This document shows positions 29,298 through 38,030 of a stretch of DNA of 64,000 nucleotides, in pieces. Origin of the DNA: Paenibacillus lacisoli. GTDB taxonomy: Bacteria > Bacillota > Bacilli > Paenibacillales > Paenibacillaceae. Position 1 is the stretch's first letter. Each line of letters starts with the position of its first letter. Position numbers and translations under genes: made by a program. The stretch lies in assembly GCF_030580655.1 (NCBI RefSeq), contig NZ_JAUQTB010000008.1, positions 1 through 64,000 on the forward strand, in the 5' to 3' direction. The notes beneath the pieces are model-generated. The model did not search any database. It was not told the DNA's origin and saw nothing but the letters and a program-made list of their open reading frames with translations.

Positions 29298-30239
29298 TTA
29301 TTGAATCGCTGCATTCGCCTTAAGCCAAGCCTGCACCTGATCCGTCAGTTTGTAATCATTATCTTGTACAACCTTCATAAAGTACCCTACCTTGGTCAGC
29401 AGCGGGCTCTTCGCCACCTGAGGGGCTGCATAGCTCAGATAGGCGTTATAGCCAGTCTGAGCCTGACTGCGCATCTTGCCATTCTCATAATCGAACAAAG
29501 GCGTATTATTCATGCCGTAAAAAATCGTATTCCGGTACAGCGTATATAAGGAACGCATCTGGTTAATCCGGTTGGAGTATGGGTATGTCCGCACAAAGCT
29601 CTCCACGGATGCGCCGCGGGCCAGCAAGGACTGATAGCCAATGGTCAATGCCGCATCCGAGGACAGAGGCTGTACGGTCTCCAGGTAACGGATGCCCAGA
29701 TACTGCTGGATGTCCTTGTTCACATATTCGGAGTAACGTTCATATGCAGGATAGTCAATGACCGGATAGAACATGCCTTCCGCCGTCTCCAGACGGTAGC
29801 CGTTCTTCTGCATCAGCAGGAGTACACTGCGAAGGGATGGATCTGAAGTGCGTTTGCTCAGACTGTCAAAAGTGTCACCACTCCGGTACAGCTTCGTCAG
29901 CGCACGTTGGATGGAGGTGCCCTCCATTTTTTTAACATAAGCCGGAATCCATGCTTCCTGGGCATTCTCCAGATGGAGTACCATGATGGTCGCTGTGTTA
30001 CGGGATACCTTCATAATGTCTGTGTTCAGGTAGGAAATCGCTTCAGCCAGTTTTCCCTTCGCAAGACGCTGGTCCAGGCCGGCCAAGATAGCCCGGTCTG
30101 TGCTTTGCTGGCTTACCGAACTGCTGGAATTGCTACCTGCTCCTGTGCTGGATGCGGCGAAGGCAGCACCAGATTGGGAAGACAATAAAAGGATAGCTGC
30201 TGCGGTTGTGGCAATCAGTTTGGTTCTCTTATTCTGCAA
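29298..30239 (-). CDS. secreted protein of unknown function
   Basis: A 313-residue predicted exported protein. From the TTG start the N terminus is MQNKRTKLIATTAAAILL, followed by a signal region ending AAFAAS. A Ser-rich linker (about residues 30-45) leads to a mostly helical body with many Tyr and Leu residues and no cysteine. I recognise no catalytic motif. I chose the TTG at 30239 because GGGAGG lies eight bases before it; a longer frame starting 57 bases upstream would bury the signal peptide. It is a single gene. Function unknown. Confidence 0.75.
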   Translation of the reverse strand: MQNKRTKLIATTAAAILLLSSQSGAAFAASSTGAGSNSSSSVSQQSTDRAILAGLDQRLAKGKLAEAISYLNTDIMKVSRNTATIMVLHLENAQEAWIPAYVKKMEGTSIQRALTKLYRSGDTFDSLSKRTSDPSLRSVLLLMQKNGYRLETAEGMFYPVIDYPAYERYSEYVNKDIQQYLGIRYLETVQPLSSDAALTIGYQSLLARGASVESFVRTYPYSNRINQMRSLYTLYRNTIFYGMNNTPLFDYENGKMRSQAQTGYNAYLSYAAPQVAKSPLLTKVGYFMKVVQDNDYKLTDQVQAWLKANAAIQ

Positions 30240-30352
30240 AATATAATACCTCCCATGTAAAGTTAAGGTTCGGGGGTTCTTCCAATAATTACCCAATATA
30301 GTATTTTGGACGCACCAGGAGTAGAATGAGTTGCAGTTTCCAAAAAAACAAA

Positions 30353-30388
30353 AAGCCCTTCCGTCTAAAGCGGATAGGGCTTAATTTT
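30353..30388 (-). terminator. terminator of the membrane protein gene at 30409
   Basis: AAGCCC with GGGCTT outside and CCG with CGG inside. On the minus strand it runs into a tract of T's (the A run at 30342-30354 on the plus strand). Confidence 0.8.
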
Positions 30389-30408
30389 ATTCTCTGATCA
30401 TGATTGAA

Positions 30409-30879
30409 TCAGGCATCAACTCTTGTGGATTTGCGCAGGAACAGCGGCTTTAGCAGGACAATGCCAACGACGAACAGCACGAGGCTGAGCCAGGGCGGGA
30501 TCGTCAGGACAGGCAGGGTACTGCGCAGTGTCGTACCGACAACAAGAATGACGGCAACAATGACACAGTAGGTGATAACGCTTTTCATCGTCAGCTTCGG
30601 TTTGGCAGAGACAGCTTCATCTTCGTCGGGTCGTGACATGAAGCCATTCAGGACCTCGATCAGCAGAATGGCTCCGAGCGCAACCAATACGAGCGTGGAG
30701 GACTGTACTTTGGAATAGGGTTCAACGGAACCGCCCGTCCACTGCACAACCAGGCCGATCAGCCCGAAGGTCAGGAACAGAAAAGTCAATGCAATCCAGG
30801 CAATCATGATATAGTACATCCATTTGGGTTGGGTGTTGGATGATGGGTATTCATTTTGTGGTGATGATGAGTTCTTCAT
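30409..30879 (-). CDS. integral membrane protein of unknown function, 156 aa
   Basis: A hydrophilic Ser/Pro/Asn-rich N terminus of about 20 residues precedes four predicted membrane segments: near residues 22-46, 62-80, 98-115 and 125-145. Between the second and third lies a cytosolic acidic loop (RPDEDEAVSAKPK). The protein ends in a basic tail, LRKSTRVDA. GGGGGAAATT lies before the ATG. I recognise no family. The neighbour at 30961 is another small membrane protein on the same strand, 81 bases upstream, and the two may share a transcript. Confidence 0.75.
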   Translation of the reverse strand: MKNSSSPQNEYPSSNTQPKWMYYIMIAWIALTFLFLTFGLIGLVVQWTGGSVEPYSKVQSSTLVLVALGAILLIEVLNGFMSRPDEDEAVSAKPKLTMKSVITYCVIVAVILVVGTTLRSTLPVLTIPPWLSLVLFVVGIVLLKPLFLRKSTRVDA

Positions 30880-30960
30880 AATTTCCCCCTGTTTCTGCGA
30901 GTGTACTACCCATCAGTATAAGGGAGCTGCAGGTGCTTGGCAAAACAAAGCAGAGCATGC

Positions 30961-31086
30961 CTATTCCTGGTGGAACAGCAGGGCCCGGTTCACAAAAACA
31001 AATACAAGAGCGGCGATCACGCCGAGAATTAGCAGCAAAGGTCCGTAATGAGCCTGAACCCAGGCAATGAGGGCTTCCACGTTCAT
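30961..31086 (-). CDS. small membrane protein, 41 aa
   Basis: A 41-residue peptide beginning MNVEALIAWVQAHYG with one long hydrophobic segment (about residues 16-32, LLLILGVIAALVFVFV) and a short polar end, LFHQE. AAGGAG precedes the ATG by three bases, a tight but usable spacing. It lies just upstream of another membrane protein gene on the same strand. The good site and the clean amphipathic-then-TM layout make it a likely real gene. No family recognised. Confidence 0.55.
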   Translation of the reverse strand: MNVEALIAWVQAHYGPLLLILGVIAALVFVFVNRALLFHQE

Positions 31087-31291
31087 CAGCTCCTTGCGTT
31101 TTCATTGTAAGTCAGATATGTCCCTTTAATATACGCAGGTCTGACGTTATTCATCCTGCGATCCAGCTGCTGCAATGGCAAAAGTGGCAAAAAAGTGAGT
31201 ATCCGGGAAGCATGAATAAAGCCTAGGGCTACCTAAGCACACTAATCCATGCCAGTACAAATGCCAAGCGCTGAAGGGAAGGGGAATGACG

Positions 31292-31648
31292 ATGTCCACA
31301 GAAAAAACGAGTTATGGTGTTGAGCTCTACGGCGTCCAGTCGCCATGGGATCAGATGGATAATCCGCTGGCTGCTTCATTTAATGAGTCGGTCAGCGGTG
31401 CCGAAGAGGTGCCGCCGCGGACCGCGACAAAGACCCGTCCTGATCAAGCAGCAAGTACGGGGGCAGGTGCTCCGGTGTACAGTGTGACTGAAGCAGGAGA
31501 TACCGAATTTGGCGGTGAGTTTGCAGATGACGATCACAAAAGCCTGTGGCAGGATCATCAGGATGAGAGCACAGGCCCGAACAGCCTGATGAGTTCCTGG
31601 AGCGGCCGGGATGAGACACACCGCATGTTCAAAAGAAGCTATGAGTAA
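31292..31648 (+). CDS. acidic hypothetical protein, 118 aa
   Basis: A polar, probably disordered protein beginning MSTEKTSYGVELYGVQS. It is rich in Asp, Glu, Ser, Gly and Thr, with no hydrophobic segment and no cysteine, and ends GRDETHRMFKRSYE. AAGGGGAATG sits well for the ATG at 31292; the ATG six bases earlier is too close to it. A strong terminator follows 24 bases after the stop. Composition suggests a small soluble accessory or spore-type protein, but I do not recognise a family and give no function. Confidence 0.65.
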   Translation: MSTEKTSYGVELYGVQSPWDQMDNPLAASFNESVSGAEEVPPRTATKTRPDQAASTGAGAPVYSVTEAGDTEFGGEFADDDHKSLWQDHQDESTGPNSLMSSWSGRDETHRMFKRSYE

Positions 31649-31671
31649 TTGTTAAACTCCATTCTTGTTAC

Positions 31672-31700
31672 AAACAGCCGTCCCTTCCGGACGGCTGTTT
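31672..31700 (+). terminator. terminator after the 118-aa protein gene
   Basis: A perfect 12-bp stem AAACAGCCGTCC with GGACGGCTGTTT around a five-base loop. The A/T ends allow action in both directions. Confidence 0.88.
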
Positions 31701-31794
31701 GACATGTTTTAGAGCCGCATGCTATATTAGCATTAATAATTCATATTAAACTCATCGGAATTAAATGCAATGTTTTATTTAGGGGGAGACCAGG

Positions 31795-32619
31795 ATGGAA
31801 AGGCATATTGCAATTCGGCACGGACAGGAAGAGCTGGCAGCAACGATTCATTACCCTGCGGCACAAAGCGAGAATAAGAGCTGCCAACGGGTGCCATTGA
31901 TCGTCATATGCCACGGATTTGTAGGATCAAGGATCGGCGTCGACCGTCTGTTCGTTAACAGCGCCAGAGAGCTGGCTCAAGACGGCTACCTTGTACTGCG
32001 CTTTGATTATATCGGCTGCGGGGAGAGCAGCGGAGACTACGGAGCAGAAGGCTTGGAGTCTATGATCAATCAGACCCGTTCTGTGCTGGATTATGCCTTG
32101 AATCTGGGGGATGTCGACCCGCAGAAGGTAACACTGCTCGGTCATAGTCTCGGCGGCGCGGTGGCGGTACTGACCGCAGTCCGGGACAGACGGATCAAGA
32201 ACCTGATTCTGTGGTCGGCCGTGGGTTATCCCTTCAGCGACATTGTCAAGATCACCGACCGCAGTGTCTTCGATAATGCCGTCCAGCATGGTTCTGCCGA
32301 CTACCTGGGCTATGCCTTCAAGCCGGTGTTCTTCGAGTCGCTGGCGAATTTCCAGCCGTTCCAGGAGGCCGTCAAGTTCAGCGGGGATGTGCTGGTGGTG
32401 CATGGGACTTCTGATGATGTGATTCCGGTTGATTACGCTTTTCTGTACCAGAAGGTATTCTGGATGCGCTCCGAAGGACGCTGTGATAAGGAGATCGTAT
32501 TCCAGGGAGACCATACCTTCTCTTCCGGCAAGGAACGTGCCGAGCTGCTGAAGTCTACCCGCAGATGGCTGGTTGACCGTGAGCGCGAGGAGAAGGACTG
32601 GCAGCATTGGATGATCTGA
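31795..32619 (+). CDS. alpha/beta hydrolase (serine esterase/aminopeptidase-like)
   Basis: A 274-residue cytosolic alpha/beta hydrolase. The oxyanion segment is VICHGFVGSRIG, the nucleophile serine lies in LLGHSLGGAVA, the acid in VHGTSDDVIPVDYA and the histidine in QGDHTFSSGKE. FDYIGCGESSGDYG is typical of hydrolases near the S33/dienelactone-type group, including YtmA- and cinnamoyl-esterase-like enzymes. AGGGGGAGACC precedes the ATG. The gene is on its own, upstream of a dioxygenase gene by 134 bases. Substrate unknown. Confidence 0.88.
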   Translation: MERHIAIRHGQEELAATIHYPAAQSENKSCQRVPLIVICHGFVGSRIGVDRLFVNSARELAQDGYLVLRFDYIGCGESSGDYGAEGLESMINQTRSVLDYALNLGDVDPQKVTLLGHSLGGAVAVLTAVRDRRIKNLILWSAVGYPFSDIVKITDRSVFDNAVQHGSADYLGYAFKPVFFESLANFQPFQEAVKFSGDVLVVHGTSDDVIPVDYAFLYQKVFWMRSEGRCDKEIVFQGDHTFSSGKERAELLKSTRRWLVDREREEKDWQHWMI

Positions 32620-32753
32620 TCCGGGCACATGGACAGAAGTGCTGCAAATGACCGGATTCGACGCAATGATGCAGGATATCCAATTGGAATTTCAGCCTCC
32701 ACAGGAGTAATATGAAAGAGTAACGTTATTCTGGTGTGTGGAGGTTGACAGCG

Positions 32754-33554
32754 ATGACACTACCCGCATTATTTGTAGCACATGGGTCACCGGCTCTGGC
32801 TGTGGAAGACAATGCATACACCTCTTTTCTCGGAGAACTGGGCACCAAGCTGCCGCGTCCCCGGGGCATCGTCGTCTTCTCGGCGCATTGGGACAGTCCG
32901 GACCAGCGTCTGACCGTGGATGAATCCCATGAGACACTGCATGACTTTTACGGTTTCCCGGAAGAAGTGTATCGGGTGAATTATCCGGCGAAGGGAGATG
33001 CGGCGCTGTCGGATGAGATTGCCAGGCTGTTCAGTGAGCATAATCTGCCCTACCAGCCGATTCTGGGCCGCGGATTGGATCATGGCGCCTGGGTCGTACT
33101 CAAGCACATGTACCCGGATGCAGATATTCCCGTTATCCTGCTCTCTGTAGACTCCCGACGGTCACCGGAAGAGCAGTATGAGATCGGCCGGATGCTTGCT
33201 GCCCTGCGTGACCAGGATATTCTCGTGGTCGGCAGCGGTGGTCTTGTGCACAATCTCCGGCTGCTGAGCAGGGAGAATGAACCGCTGGAATGGGCGGAGC
33301 AATTTGACCAGTGGATCGAAGAGCAGCTGCAGAGCTGGAATCTCAAGAACCTGTTTAACTATGCCAAAAAAGCACCGCATGCCCTGGAAGCTGTTCCTTC
33401 CTATGCGGCCGAGCATTTCATTCCGTTCTTCTATGCGCTGGGCACAGCGGACAGGGAGCGCCAGGCTAAGAAGCTCTACCAGGAGTACCAGCTGGGTTCG
33501 CTGAGTCTGAACTGCTGGGCGTTTGGCGGCAGCGAGATCCATCATACCGTATAA
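32754..33554 (+). CDS. DODA-type extradiol dioxygenase family protein
   Basis: A 266-residue member of the class III extradiol dioxygenase family represented by YgiD (DOPA 4,5-dioxygenase). Metal ligands are visible: His in VAHGSPALAVEDN, His in FSAHWDSPDQ, and a His-rich segment GRGLDHGAWVVLKHMYP. Later motifs are GSGGLVHNLR and the C-terminal FGGSEIHHTV. GGAGGTTG lies eight bases before the ATG at 32754; a longer frame upstream lacks a site. Single gene. True substrate unknown. Confidence 0.9.
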   Translation: MTLPALFVAHGSPALAVEDNAYTSFLGELGTKLPRPRGIVVFSAHWDSPDQRLTVDESHETLHDFYGFPEEVYRVNYPAKGDAALSDEIARLFSEHNLPYQPILGRGLDHGAWVVLKHMYPDADIPVILLSVDSRRSPEEQYEIGRMLAALRDQDILVVGSGGLVHNLRLLSRENEPLEWAEQFDQWIEEQLQSWNLKNLFNYAKKAPHALEAVPSYAAEHFIPFFYALGTADRERQAKKLYQEYQLGSLSLNCWAFGGSEIHHTV

Positions 33555-33560
33555 AATATA

Positions 33561-33593
33561 AACCTCCACGGCTGCCAGGCAGCTGTGGAGGTT
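33561..33593. terminator. bidirectional terminator
   Basis: AACCTCCACGGCTG pairs with CAGCTGTGGAGGTT (one mismatch) around five bases. It separates the convergent dioxygenase and DoxX genes. Confidence 0.85.
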
Positions 33594-33623
33594 CTGTTGT
33601 TTTAGCGGGAAGGTAGAAAAGAG

Positions 33624-34157
33624 TTAGGCTGTGGTCTTATTCGGATTTGCCGGATTGATGCGTTCCCCGCGGTCTCTGCGGAACAGGCCTTTCAGGTAAG
33701 GCAGTACCCAGCGGTCCAGACCGATCTTTCCGGCATTAGCGCCGGCCACGACCAGGAAGATCTCGAACAGCAGCAGCTGGGCGTTCGTGCTCACGGTACC
33801 CGAGAAGAGGAACGCGAAGTTCATTACCATGGCCATGAGGGCAGCGAGTGTCGTGAAGCAGCCGAGGATCAGACCCAGACCAATCAGGAACTCACCGATT
33901 GGCACGAGAAAGTTGAACAATCCTACATTTGGAATCGCGAAGTTTTCGAGGAATACCTTCCACCAGCCTTGAACTGCCGGATGCTCACCGCCTGCCAGTT
34001 TTACAGCGCCGGCGAGGAAACCGTCTGCCTGGAAGCCGCCGGTTAATTTCTCCCAGCCGTGGGTCATCCAGGTGTATCCAAGGTATACGCGGACGACGGT
34101 CAGAATCCACATTGCTGCTTTATTCTCTCTGAGCCATTGGTTAATCATGTTACTCAC
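33624..34157 (-). CDS. DoxX family membrane protein
   Basis: A 177-residue protein with four predicted membrane segments. It has the DoxX pattern: an N-terminal R-YLGYTWMTHGWEKLTGGF segment, then GEFLIGLGLILGCFTTLAALMA and a final NAGKIGLDRWV. DoxX proteins are membrane parts of oxidoreductase complexes, some in thiosulfate-quinone oxidation; the role in Bacillales is unclear. GGAGTGAGTAACATG-like sequence gives the site. It is convergent with the dioxygenase gene and diverges from the phosphate genes across the Pho-box region. Confidence 0.88.
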   Translation of the reverse strand: MSNMINQWLRENKAAMWILTVVRVYLGYTWMTHGWEKLTGGFQADGFLAGAVKLAGGEHPAVQGWWKVFLENFAIPNVGLFNFLVPIGEFLIGLGLILGCFTTLAALMAMVMNFAFLFSGTVSTNAQLLLFEIFLVVAGANAGKIGLDRWVLPYLKGLFRRDRGERINPANPNKTTA

Positions 34158-34301
34158 TCCTATGATTGAATTTGGATGGTTATGTGATGATCATCTTTCA
34201 TGTCTTTATCATAAAGGGTGAGGGGGTTATATATTGTGATAATAATCACAAAGTGGAGGTGTTTTCTTTAAATTTAAAGCTCATTCACAAACTCGACAAA
34301 T

Positions 34302-34378
34302 TTTACATTCTTTTAACAAAGATAATTTGATTTTACGCTGCGTTAACAAAATGAAGTTGATTTTACATTCACTTTACA
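34302..34378 (+). promoter_or_regulatory. array of six Pho-box hexamers (PhoP sites)
   Basis: Three pairs of TT(A/T)ACA-type hexamers: 34302/34313, 34332/34343 and 34362/34373. Within each pair the spacing is 11 bases; pair to pair it is exactly 30. TTTACA, TTAACA and one TTTACG occur. This is the known PhoP binding pattern (TTWACA repeated at about 11 bp). It lies about 200 bases upstream of a phosphate transport pair, so induction by phosphate limitation is expected. Confidence 0.75.
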
Positions 34379-34481
34379 ATCGGAGGGAAAGAATAGGTCT
34401 AATGACATGGGGGGTGGAGGATAGGAGAGGGGGGAGAAGGGTAATTATATAAAGATCGGATGAAATAACGTTGAAAGCATC

Positions 34482-34512
34482 TTTACAAAACCTTAGGCGC
34501 ATATGATAAGAT
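34482..34512 (+). promoter_or_regulatory. possible promoter of the phosphate transport unit
   Basis: TTTACA at 34482-34487 and an extended -10, TGATAAGAT (34504-34512). The 19-base spacing is long, as can occur at activated promoters. A TTGAAA at 34471 is an alternative -35. Confidence 0.35.
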
Positions 34513-34577
34513 AGCAAAGGTTGTCTAATTATAGCGATCTTTCTAGCGGGAATTTTTCGTAAAGGGGTAATTTCGAA

Positions 34578-35192
34578 ATGAAATTGAAGAAAAAGGATAT
34601 ATTTTTCCAGACGCTGGAGAATATGGCCGATACTGTCGTTCAGGCGGCAGATTATTTTGCGACACATGTCTCCAATCTGCAGGATATTACTGTATTCGCG
34701 AATGACATGAAAAAATTTGAATCGCAATGTGATGAATATACACATACGATCATCAAAGAACTGAACAAGACCTTCATCACACCGATTGAACGCGACGATA
34801 TTATGGAGCTGACAACCACGCTTGACGATGTATTGGACGGTCTTGAAGCAACGGCTTCCCGCTTTTATATGTATCAACTCACGCAGCCGGACGAATATAT
34901 CGTGCAGTTTGCTGACATTCTGCGTCTCTCTGCGTATGAGATCCAGAAGGCGATTCATCTGCTGTCCCAGAAAAAACTGCTGGCCCTGCGTGAACACACC
35001 ATTCGCCTGAATGAGCTGGAGAACCAGGGTGACGAAGTTCTGCGCTTCTGCATCAAGAACCTGTTCGCTACCGTAACGGATCCGATTGAGCTGATCAAGC
35101 GCAAAGAGATTTACGAGCGCCTGGAGACAACAACGGATGCGTGCGAGGACGTAGCCAACATGCTGGAATCGATTATTATGCGCAACTCGTAA
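34578..35192 (+). CDS. DUF47 (PhoU-like) protein, phosphate transport accessory
   Basis: A 204-residue all-helical cytosolic protein of the DUF47 family, distantly related to PhoU. It starts MKLKKKDIFFQTLENMADT. Characteristic segments are the acidic metal-binding-like motifs FESQCDEYTHTIIKELNK and TPIERDDIMELTTTLDDVLD. The gene lies 13 bases before the PiT transporter, the arrangement of ykaA-pit in Bacillus subtilis, where the protein is thought to regulate the transporter. AAAGGGGTAA precedes the ATG. Confidence 0.92.
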   Translation: MKLKKKDIFFQTLENMADTVVQAADYFATHVSNLQDITVFANDMKKFESQCDEYTHTIIKELNKTFITPIERDDIMELTTTLDDVLDGLEATASRFYMYQLTQPDEYIVQFADILRLSAYEIQKAIHLLSQKKLLALREHTIRLNELENQGDEVLRFCIKNLFATVTDPIELIKRKEIYERLETTTDACEDVANMLESIIMRNS

Positions 35193-35205
35193 GGAGTACA
35201 GGCCA

Positions 35206-36195
35206 ATGGAACCGAGTTTTTGGATTATAGCAATTGTAGTTATTCTGGCGCTGGGCTTTGACTTTATCAACGGCTTTCACGATACAGCCAATGCCATTGC
35301 CACATCCGTGTCCACCCGGGCGCTGACTCCTCGACGTGCAATTATTCTCGCAGCAGTCATGAACTTCGTGGGTGCCATGGTATTCACCGGGGTAGCCAAG
35401 ACGATCGGGGGCAAGATTGCCGACCCGACCAAGCTGGATAATGGCCTGGAGATCGTAATTGCCACGCTGATTGCTGCGATTATCTGGAACCTGATCACCT
35501 GGTGGTTCGGCATTCCTTCTTCCTCCTCGCATGCCTTGATTGGTGCGCTGGCAGGAGCGGTATTTGTAGGCGCAGGCAACAGTTTTGTCAATTGGAGCGG
35601 ATTTATCGAGATCGTTGAGGCCTTGATTGTGTCTCCGCTGCTTGCTTTTGCGATCGGTTATATCATTATGACCCTGCTCAAATGGATTTTCGCGAACCGC
35701 AGTCCGCATACTGTCAACAAAGGCTTCCGCACGATGCAGATCGTTACGGCAGCGCTGCAGTCCTTCACACACGGGACGAATGATGCGCAGAAGGCGATGG
35801 GCATTATCACTTTCGCGCTGGTAACGGCGGATTATCAGCAGACGACAGACGTACCGCTTTGGGTTAAGATCGCCGCGGCTACAGCCATGGCTCTGGGTAC
35901 CTCGATCGGCGGCTGGAAGATCATCAAGACCATGGGTACGAAGATCTTCAAGATTGAACCGATCAACGGCTTTGCGGCTGATATCTCGGCAGCTTCCGTC
36001 ATTTTCTCGGCGACCCTGCTTCATCTGCCGGTCAGCTCGACGCATGCGATTACATCCGCGATTCTGGGTGTAGGATCTGCGAAGCGCTTCTCTGCAGTAC
36101 GCTGGTCGCTGGCAGGACGCATCATCATCACATGGTTTATTACCATCCCGATTTCAGCTCTGCTGTCAGGACTCATCTTCAAACTGCTGTTCTAG
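35206..36195 (+). CDS. pit: low-affinity inorganic phosphate transporter (PiT family)
   Basis: A 329-residue integral membrane protein with about ten segments and the inverted-repeat PiT signatures: FDFINGFHDTANAIATSV near the start and LQSFTHGTNDAQKAMG near residue 185. The phosphate-binding GIPSSSSHALIG and its partner LPVSSTHAITSAILG are both intact. Phosphate enters with a metal or proton gradient. It is co-transcribed with the DUF47 gene, and the Pho-box array upstream suggests it is controlled by PhoPR here. Confidence 0.95.
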   Translation: MEPSFWIIAIVVILALGFDFINGFHDTANAIATSVSTRALTPRRAIILAAVMNFVGAMVFTGVAKTIGGKIADPTKLDNGLEIVIATLIAAIIWNLITWWFGIPSSSSHALIGALAGAVFVGAGNSFVNWSGFIEIVEALIVSPLLAFAIGYIIMTLLKWIFANRSPHTVNKGFRTMQIVTAALQSFTHGTNDAQKAMGIITFALVTADYQQTTDVPLWVKIAAATAMALGTSIGGWKIIKTMGTKIFKIEPINGFAADISAASVIFSATLLHLPVSSTHAITSAILGVGSAKRFSAVRWSLAGRIIITWFITIPISALLSGLIFKLLF

Positions 36196-36236
36196 CAGTG
36201 AGCCTGCATGCGATTCTCGGGTACAACACATACACG

Positions 36237-36272
36237 AAAGCTTGTTCTTCACCTGAAGGACGGGCTTTTTTT
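36237..36272 (+). terminator. terminator of the phosphate transport unit
   Basis: AAAGCTTGTTCTTC pairs imperfectly with GAAGGACGGGCTTT around four bases and is followed by T's. Confidence 0.85.
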
Positions 36273-36386
36273 GTATATTCGGTATATATAATTGAGTGCG
36301 TATTTGGCCTGCGGCCGGCTTGAAGTCGCCGGAACGGCGCAGGTACAATGAGGACAGAATCTGAGGCTGGTGCAAGGAGCGTAATC

Positions 36387-37343
36387 ATGATTAGAACATT
36401 AGCGATCACCAAGGATCACCAGATCACCCTCGGTCTCCCCCTGGAAACGCTGCGGCTGGAGGATTACGCCTGGGTCTGGGCCGATTTCAATGAGCCGTCT
36501 GCAGAAGAGTCCCGGCTGCTGGACAGCTATTTTCACTTCCATCCGCTGGCGGTGGAGGACTGTCTGCATGTGCTGCAGCGCCCGAAGCTCGATTATTATG
36601 ACGATCTGCAGTTCCTGGTGCTGCACGGACTGAACCCGGATACGCTGGATGCAGACGAGGTTAACCTGTTCATCGGTCCCAACTATCTCGTGTCTTATCA
36701 TCACCGGCAGATGGCAGAGCTGGATCAGGCATGGGAGCGGATTGTACAGCATGCTCATGACCGCAAAATCTGGTCCCGCGGCCCGATTGCTGCCGCCTAT
36801 ACGGTGATGGATAAGCTGGTGGATCAATATTTCCCCAGTCTGTTCGCGATTGAGGATGAGCTGGCCGACCTGGAGAACCGGGGAGGGCAGGAGTCTGTCG
36901 AAGTTCTGATGAACCAGGTGTTTGCCCTGCGGGCCCGGCTGCTGAAGCTGCGGCGTACCGTCGTCCCGATGCGGGATCTGCTGTACCGGATTGTGAATTC
37001 ACAGCATGTGCAGGGCGGAGAGCATAAAGTATATTTTGCCGATATCTACGACCACCTGCTGAAGCTGGCGGATATGATCGAGGCAGACCGGGAGATGACC
37101 GCAGATCTGCGGGACAGCTATATTTCGCTGAATTCGAACCGGATGAACTCGATTATGAAAACATTGACCGTCATCACGACCATTTTCATGCCGCTGACGC
37201 TGATCGCGGGGATCTATGGCATGAATTTCCGGTATATGCCGGAGCTCGGATGGACGTATGGCTATTTCGGTGTGCTGGCCCTGATGCTGGTGCTCAGTGG
37301 CGGGATGATTGCGTGGTTCATGAGGCGGGGATGGTTTAAGTAG
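36387..37343 (+). CDS. corA: CorA family magnesium/divalent cation transporter
   Basis: A 318-residue transporter. The large cytosolic N-terminal domain starts MIRTLAITKDHQITLG, and two C-terminal membrane segments enclose the selectivity motif GMN (IYGMNFRYMPE). The first membrane segment is preceded by the long helix with RMNSIMKTLTVIT. AAGGAGCG lies seven bases before the ATG at 36387; the upstream in-frame start lacks a site. The protein ends with the basic MRRGWFK. Single gene. Mg2+ is the usual substrate, but Co2+/Ni2+ cannot be excluded. Confidence 0.93.
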   Translation: MIRTLAITKDHQITLGLPLETLRLEDYAWVWADFNEPSAEESRLLDSYFHFHPLAVEDCLHVLQRPKLDYYDDLQFLVLHGLNPDTLDADEVNLFIGPNYLVSYHHRQMAELDQAWERIVQHAHDRKIWSRGPIAAAYTVMDKLVDQYFPSLFAIEDELADLENRGGQESVEVLMNQVFALRARLLKLRRTVVPMRDLLYRIVNSQHVQGGEHKVYFADIYDHLLKLADMIEADREMTADLRDSYISLNSNRMNSIMKTLTVITTIFMPLTLIAGIYGMNFRYMPELGWTYGYFGVLALMLVLSGGMIAWFMRRGWFK

Positions 37344-37461
37344 GCGTTACTTCCACACTCCGCTTAAGTCCCTATGGTACAGGAGCTTTTCCAGAATGGT
37401 TCCTGACCTCCATTCAAACGTCATAGTGCAGCCAACTAAAAAGGGGAGGGAGAATAAAAGA

Positions 37462-37484
37462 GCAGACACATGTCTGTGTCTGCT
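37462..37484 (-). terminator. terminator of the VrrA-like gene
   Basis: GCAGACACA with TGTGTCTGC, a perfect nine-base-pair stem around four bases. On the minus strand it is followed by TCTTTTATTC. Confidence 0.75.
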
Positions 37485-37490
37485 GCAGGG

Positions 37491-38030
37491 TCAGCGGGCG
37501 GCGGAAGTGCGCTTCCGCTTTTTTGGTTTGCGGCGCGATGAGGAAGAGTTCTTGCGCGCGGCAGATTTTTTCTTTTTGCGGCGGCGGGGCGGGGTGTACT
37601 CTTCGTAGTCGGTGCTGTCGGCATCCGAACCTTTGGTGGAGCCTTTGCTCCCGAAGGGCAGGGCGCCCATGATCAGTTTGGCCATCGGCGCGATCTGCTG
37701 GATGCTGCCCATGACCTTCTGAACCTTGGTGAGGGTGGCGAGCATGCCGTCAATGCCGCCCATTCGGTCGATGATGCCTTTGAGATCGCCCAGGTTGCCG
37801 AGATTGCCCAGGCCGCCAAGCAGGCCTCCGCCTGACTTGGCTGGAGCGGCTGCGGGGGTGACAGCCGTAGTACTCTCTACCGGATTAAAAGGCAGGAAGG
37901 ACGAAGCCTCCGCCTGGGGAGGCGCATCCAGATAAGCATCCAGCCCCGGATAAGACGAAGGGGTAGTGGTATATGGTTCGGCGATAGAGCGCTGGTGGCG
38001 CGGCCCCCGGTTATAGTAGTGCTGGGACAT
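37491..38030 (-). CDS. VrrA/YqfQ-like protein with basic C terminus
   Basis: A protein of about 179 residues beginning MSQHYYNRGPRHQRS. It has a Pro/Thr/Ser-rich first half, a glycine-rich GGGLLGGLGNLGNLGDL segment, a helical region with GMLATLTKVQKVMGSIQQ and a very basic tail rich in Lys, Arg and Ser. This order resembles the YqfQ/VrrA proteins of Bacillales, which are poorly understood and linked to spores. GTG codons at 38039 and 38033 are alternative starts; AAGGAT lies just upstream and does not decide. Low-complexity composition makes the assignment tentative. Confidence 0.6.
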   Translation of the reverse strand: MSQHYYNRGPRHQRSIAEPYTTTPSSYPGLDAYLDAPPQAEASSFLPFNPVESTTAVTPAAAPAKSGGGLLGGLGNLGNLGDLKGIIDRMGGIDGMLATLTKVQKVMGSIQQIAPMAKLIMGALPFGSKGSTKGSDADSTDYEEYTPPRRRKKKKSAARKNSSSSRRKPKKRKRTSAAR

